Under the pieces are notes generated by a model. That model worked only from the letters and a program-made list of their open reading frames with translations. It did no database searches and was not told where the DNA came from. This document shows, piece after piece, positions 62,190 through 64,000 of a stretch of DNA of 64,000 nucleotides; position 1 is the stretch's first letter; every line of letters starts with the position of its first letter. The DNA is from Helicoverpa zea (taxonomy: Eukaryota > Arthropoda > Insecta > Lepidoptera > Noctuidae). The translations under genes were made by a program, and so were the position numbers. The stretch covers positions 1,240,001 through 1,304,000 of the forward strand of contig NC_061471.1 in assembly GCF_022581195.2 (NCBI RefSeq), given 5' to 3'.

Positions 62190-62480
62190 TGACACAATCG
62201 CGTTCGGGTGCGTTCGTTCAACCCGTTCGTGAATCATCGGGCGTGTTCGGGTTGGCATGGGGCCTAATCGTCGGACGTCGGGGCTCCAATATATCTCGTG
62301 CGCCGTCATCGGTGCCCATTCTTCGGGTGGTTGGGAGAGCTCGAAACTGTCTGGGTGTTGGTGGCCTGACAAATTGACGGTTCGTCAACACCGCGTCAGA
62401 GGCAACTTCTATTCAGTCGTCGCTTTGTTGACGCGTGCAGGGGACTGTTTTGAGTGTACACTGTGTTTGTTTTTGTTTGG
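62190..62480. promoter_or_regulatory. CpG-rich island near the right side of the window
   Basis: CpG-dense sequence (TCGCGTTCGGGTGCGTTCGT; GGGCGTGTTCGGGTTGGC; GTCGGACGTCGGGGCTCC) with GTTCGGGT-type words recurring three times. Overlapping frames of 139, 76 and 62 aa on both strands show no known protein family. As the 5' side of hth lies to the right, an internal promoter or enhancer is possible but unproven. Confidence 0.27.
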
Positions 62481-64000
62481 GAGTGTGGGTAGATTATGCG
62501 GGGATCTATTGCTGTCGGTTAGAATTAAATCTAACGTCAATCAAGGATGCCTGAACGATTTCTGCTATGTCATTGCACTAGTGGACGTGGCATCTGTTTG
62601 TAAGCGTTCAGTCAAGTATGTGCTGTACAATCTTGGTGTCACTTCTGCCAAATACCCTGAGAGTAAAAGTTGTTGAGTTAAAAAAAGCACCTGTTCTTTA
62701 CCTACATGAGGAAAATCCGAAAAGTATCAAAAGTGCAGGTTATCTGAACCACTAAAACAAAACATCAGCGCCAGTACCAGGAGACAATGAACGGGTAGCA
62801 GCCACGACGTCACCCACTATTATAACGAGTGTAACTCGACTCCGTAACCGATACGTTCATTAAACCTCCTCGGCGGTTCTGCCCGCCTAGTACCGCACTC
62901 TTAATAAAATGTTATAAATTTTGATACGAAACTTTTGTTGTTTATACTACAAGCTTTGAGTCTGACTTCGGTCGTGTTTGGTTGAGATTTATTATGCTTA
63001 TCGACAGTTAAACTTAGCTAAGCCGGTGTTCATATAAATTATTTTGAGGCCAAGAAATTATTCAGCCTTATCTAATAGGTATTTAATAAAAGGTTGGTCA
63101 GTTCACAAGTACCTGTCAACTTCTTAGGTACGAGAATACCCTTCAAAAGTATCGTGCGTTCTTGCAATAAAACTTGATCTAGAAACAAAAGCTACATTAC
63201 CACTCACTCAGTTGTTCACGACATCTAAAACTAAAGAATGTTAAAGTCTCGTCTTAACGTTAAAATCTGAGTTTTTACATCCATTTGATGCTTGGAACAA
63301 GCCATAAAATGTCACCTAACTCCTTACTGAAGTTTTTAGTTAAAAAATAATTTGTTTAACGTGTTTCATTACGTGGGATATGGGTTCTGTAGTATTCTGC
63401 CTTTATGAAGTTCTTAATTACTCTTGAAGAGGGAGGCATCATCAGATTTTGAGCAACTAGTAAATTCAAGATAGGTATGTAGTCCCAAAAGAAAGCTAAA
63501 TACTCAACTTTAGAACTAAAAACAGTAAGAAGAATTTTGACATAAATATAACCAACCATAAAATTCATCATTGACATTTCCCAAATACACCGTTATACAA
63601 CATCAATTTCTTTTTTCTTTCGACCATCAGTTCAAACCGAGAGCCAACAGGTTTCAACCAGATACGATTTTCGATATCTCTGCGGTACCCTACGAGTTAA
63701 TTAGCGCCAAAAATAATTAAACACGATATTATTCGGGCGGCGACGGCAAAAACTATCTGGCATTCGAATTTCACTCGCCGTATTTTGAAAATCTCTGCTT
63801 ATCTTTATACAGATTCCTCACTTTTGGACGGACGAAATGTCTTAATAAACATCTGCTAGCAATGTAAATTCAACCTTAATATTTATAGGGTATAGTCCAA
63901 AATCGAATGCTGAAAGATCGTCATAAGACATTCAGTAGAAGACGAGCTGGAGTGTTTCAAGATGAATCCAAAGATTGTTTTCGTAAATGTGATTTGAAAT
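62481..64000. other. unassigned intronic DNA, end of window
   Basis: A mixed-complexity block at about 62760-62900 contains TACCAGGAGACA at 62775 and CTCGGCGGTTCTGCCCGCC. Another at 63715-63800 has GGGCGGCGACGGC and CACTCGCCG words. Both may be conserved elements. No MEIS-domain exon of hth is recognised before the window ends. Confidence 0.35.

Noticed and set aside
62257..62676. 139-codon plus-strand ORF
   Set aside because: It lies over a CpG-rich island where stop codons are rarer, overlaps other open frames on both strands, and shows no recognisable domain.
1..64000. CRISPR arrays, prophage, operons, integrated virus
   Set aside because: No regular direct-repeat/spacer array, viral hallmark protein or prokaryote-type gene spacing is present. 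The tandem arrays are degenerate minisatellites in insect DNA.

Overview
The window is AT-rich, gene-poor animal DNA that reads as the inside of one very large developmental gene in a moth or butterfly (Lepidoptera, possibly Noctuoidea). Several dispersed repeats have sequences I recognise from lepidopteran genomes: the block containing GTTGGGGTCGGCTTCCAG, the block containing GGCCAAGTGCGAGTCGGACT, the tail reading ATAAAATATAGCYTATGTTACTCGGG, and short foldback elements. No bacterial-type gene, operon, CRISPR array or rRNA is present. Almost all short ORFs here look like chance frames or frames across repeats.

The one gene segment I can name is a 127-nt coding exon on the minus strand at 41444-41570. 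It has a good acceptor, a good donor and a 42-codon open frame that matches the linker of Homothorax (Hth, insect Meis; TALE homeobox) between the MEIS domain and the homeodomain. I found neither the MEIS-domain exons (expected above 41570) nor the homeodomain exons (expected below 41444). The inference is that about 41 kb on one side and at least 22 kb on the other are hth introns, and the rest of the window is described on that basis.

Layout. 1-25 kb: unassigned intron with GC/CpG-rich islands, a G-quadruplex motif, a complete SINE with a perfect 13-bp target duplication (6701-7011), a nested foldback repeat (8261-8956) and a 1.2-kb hAT element with subterminal arrays (23116-24343). 25-41 kb: a lepidopteran (GACGGACA)n repeat, SINE fragments, a tandem duplication carrying TACTAGGGCGGCAT (27079-27346), a foldback MITE with 62-bp perfect arms (34039-34273) and CpG-rich islands at 38.6-40 kb. 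41.1-41.6 kb: a degenerate minisatellite with the same TACTAGGG motif, then the hth exon. 42-64 kb: a hAT MITE (42641-42930), two MITEs with TTA duplications (44304-44490, 48139-48273), more SINE and LINE pieces, and one unexplained acidic ORF (58271-58543).

Two regulatory patterns stand out. First, TALE-type sites occur in this TALE gene: two exact Exd-Hth composite sites (TGATTGACAG), one perfect dimer palindrome (TGACAGCTGTCA) and a triple TTGACAG cluster, which suggests autoregulation. Second, the 7-mer TACCAGG occurs 20 times by my hand count, about four times the composition-based expectation, often extended to TACCAGGGCGG and often inside the GC-rich islands. No new enzyme or defence system is visible. 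Everything beyond the exon and the repeats with clear ends or duplications is tentative.
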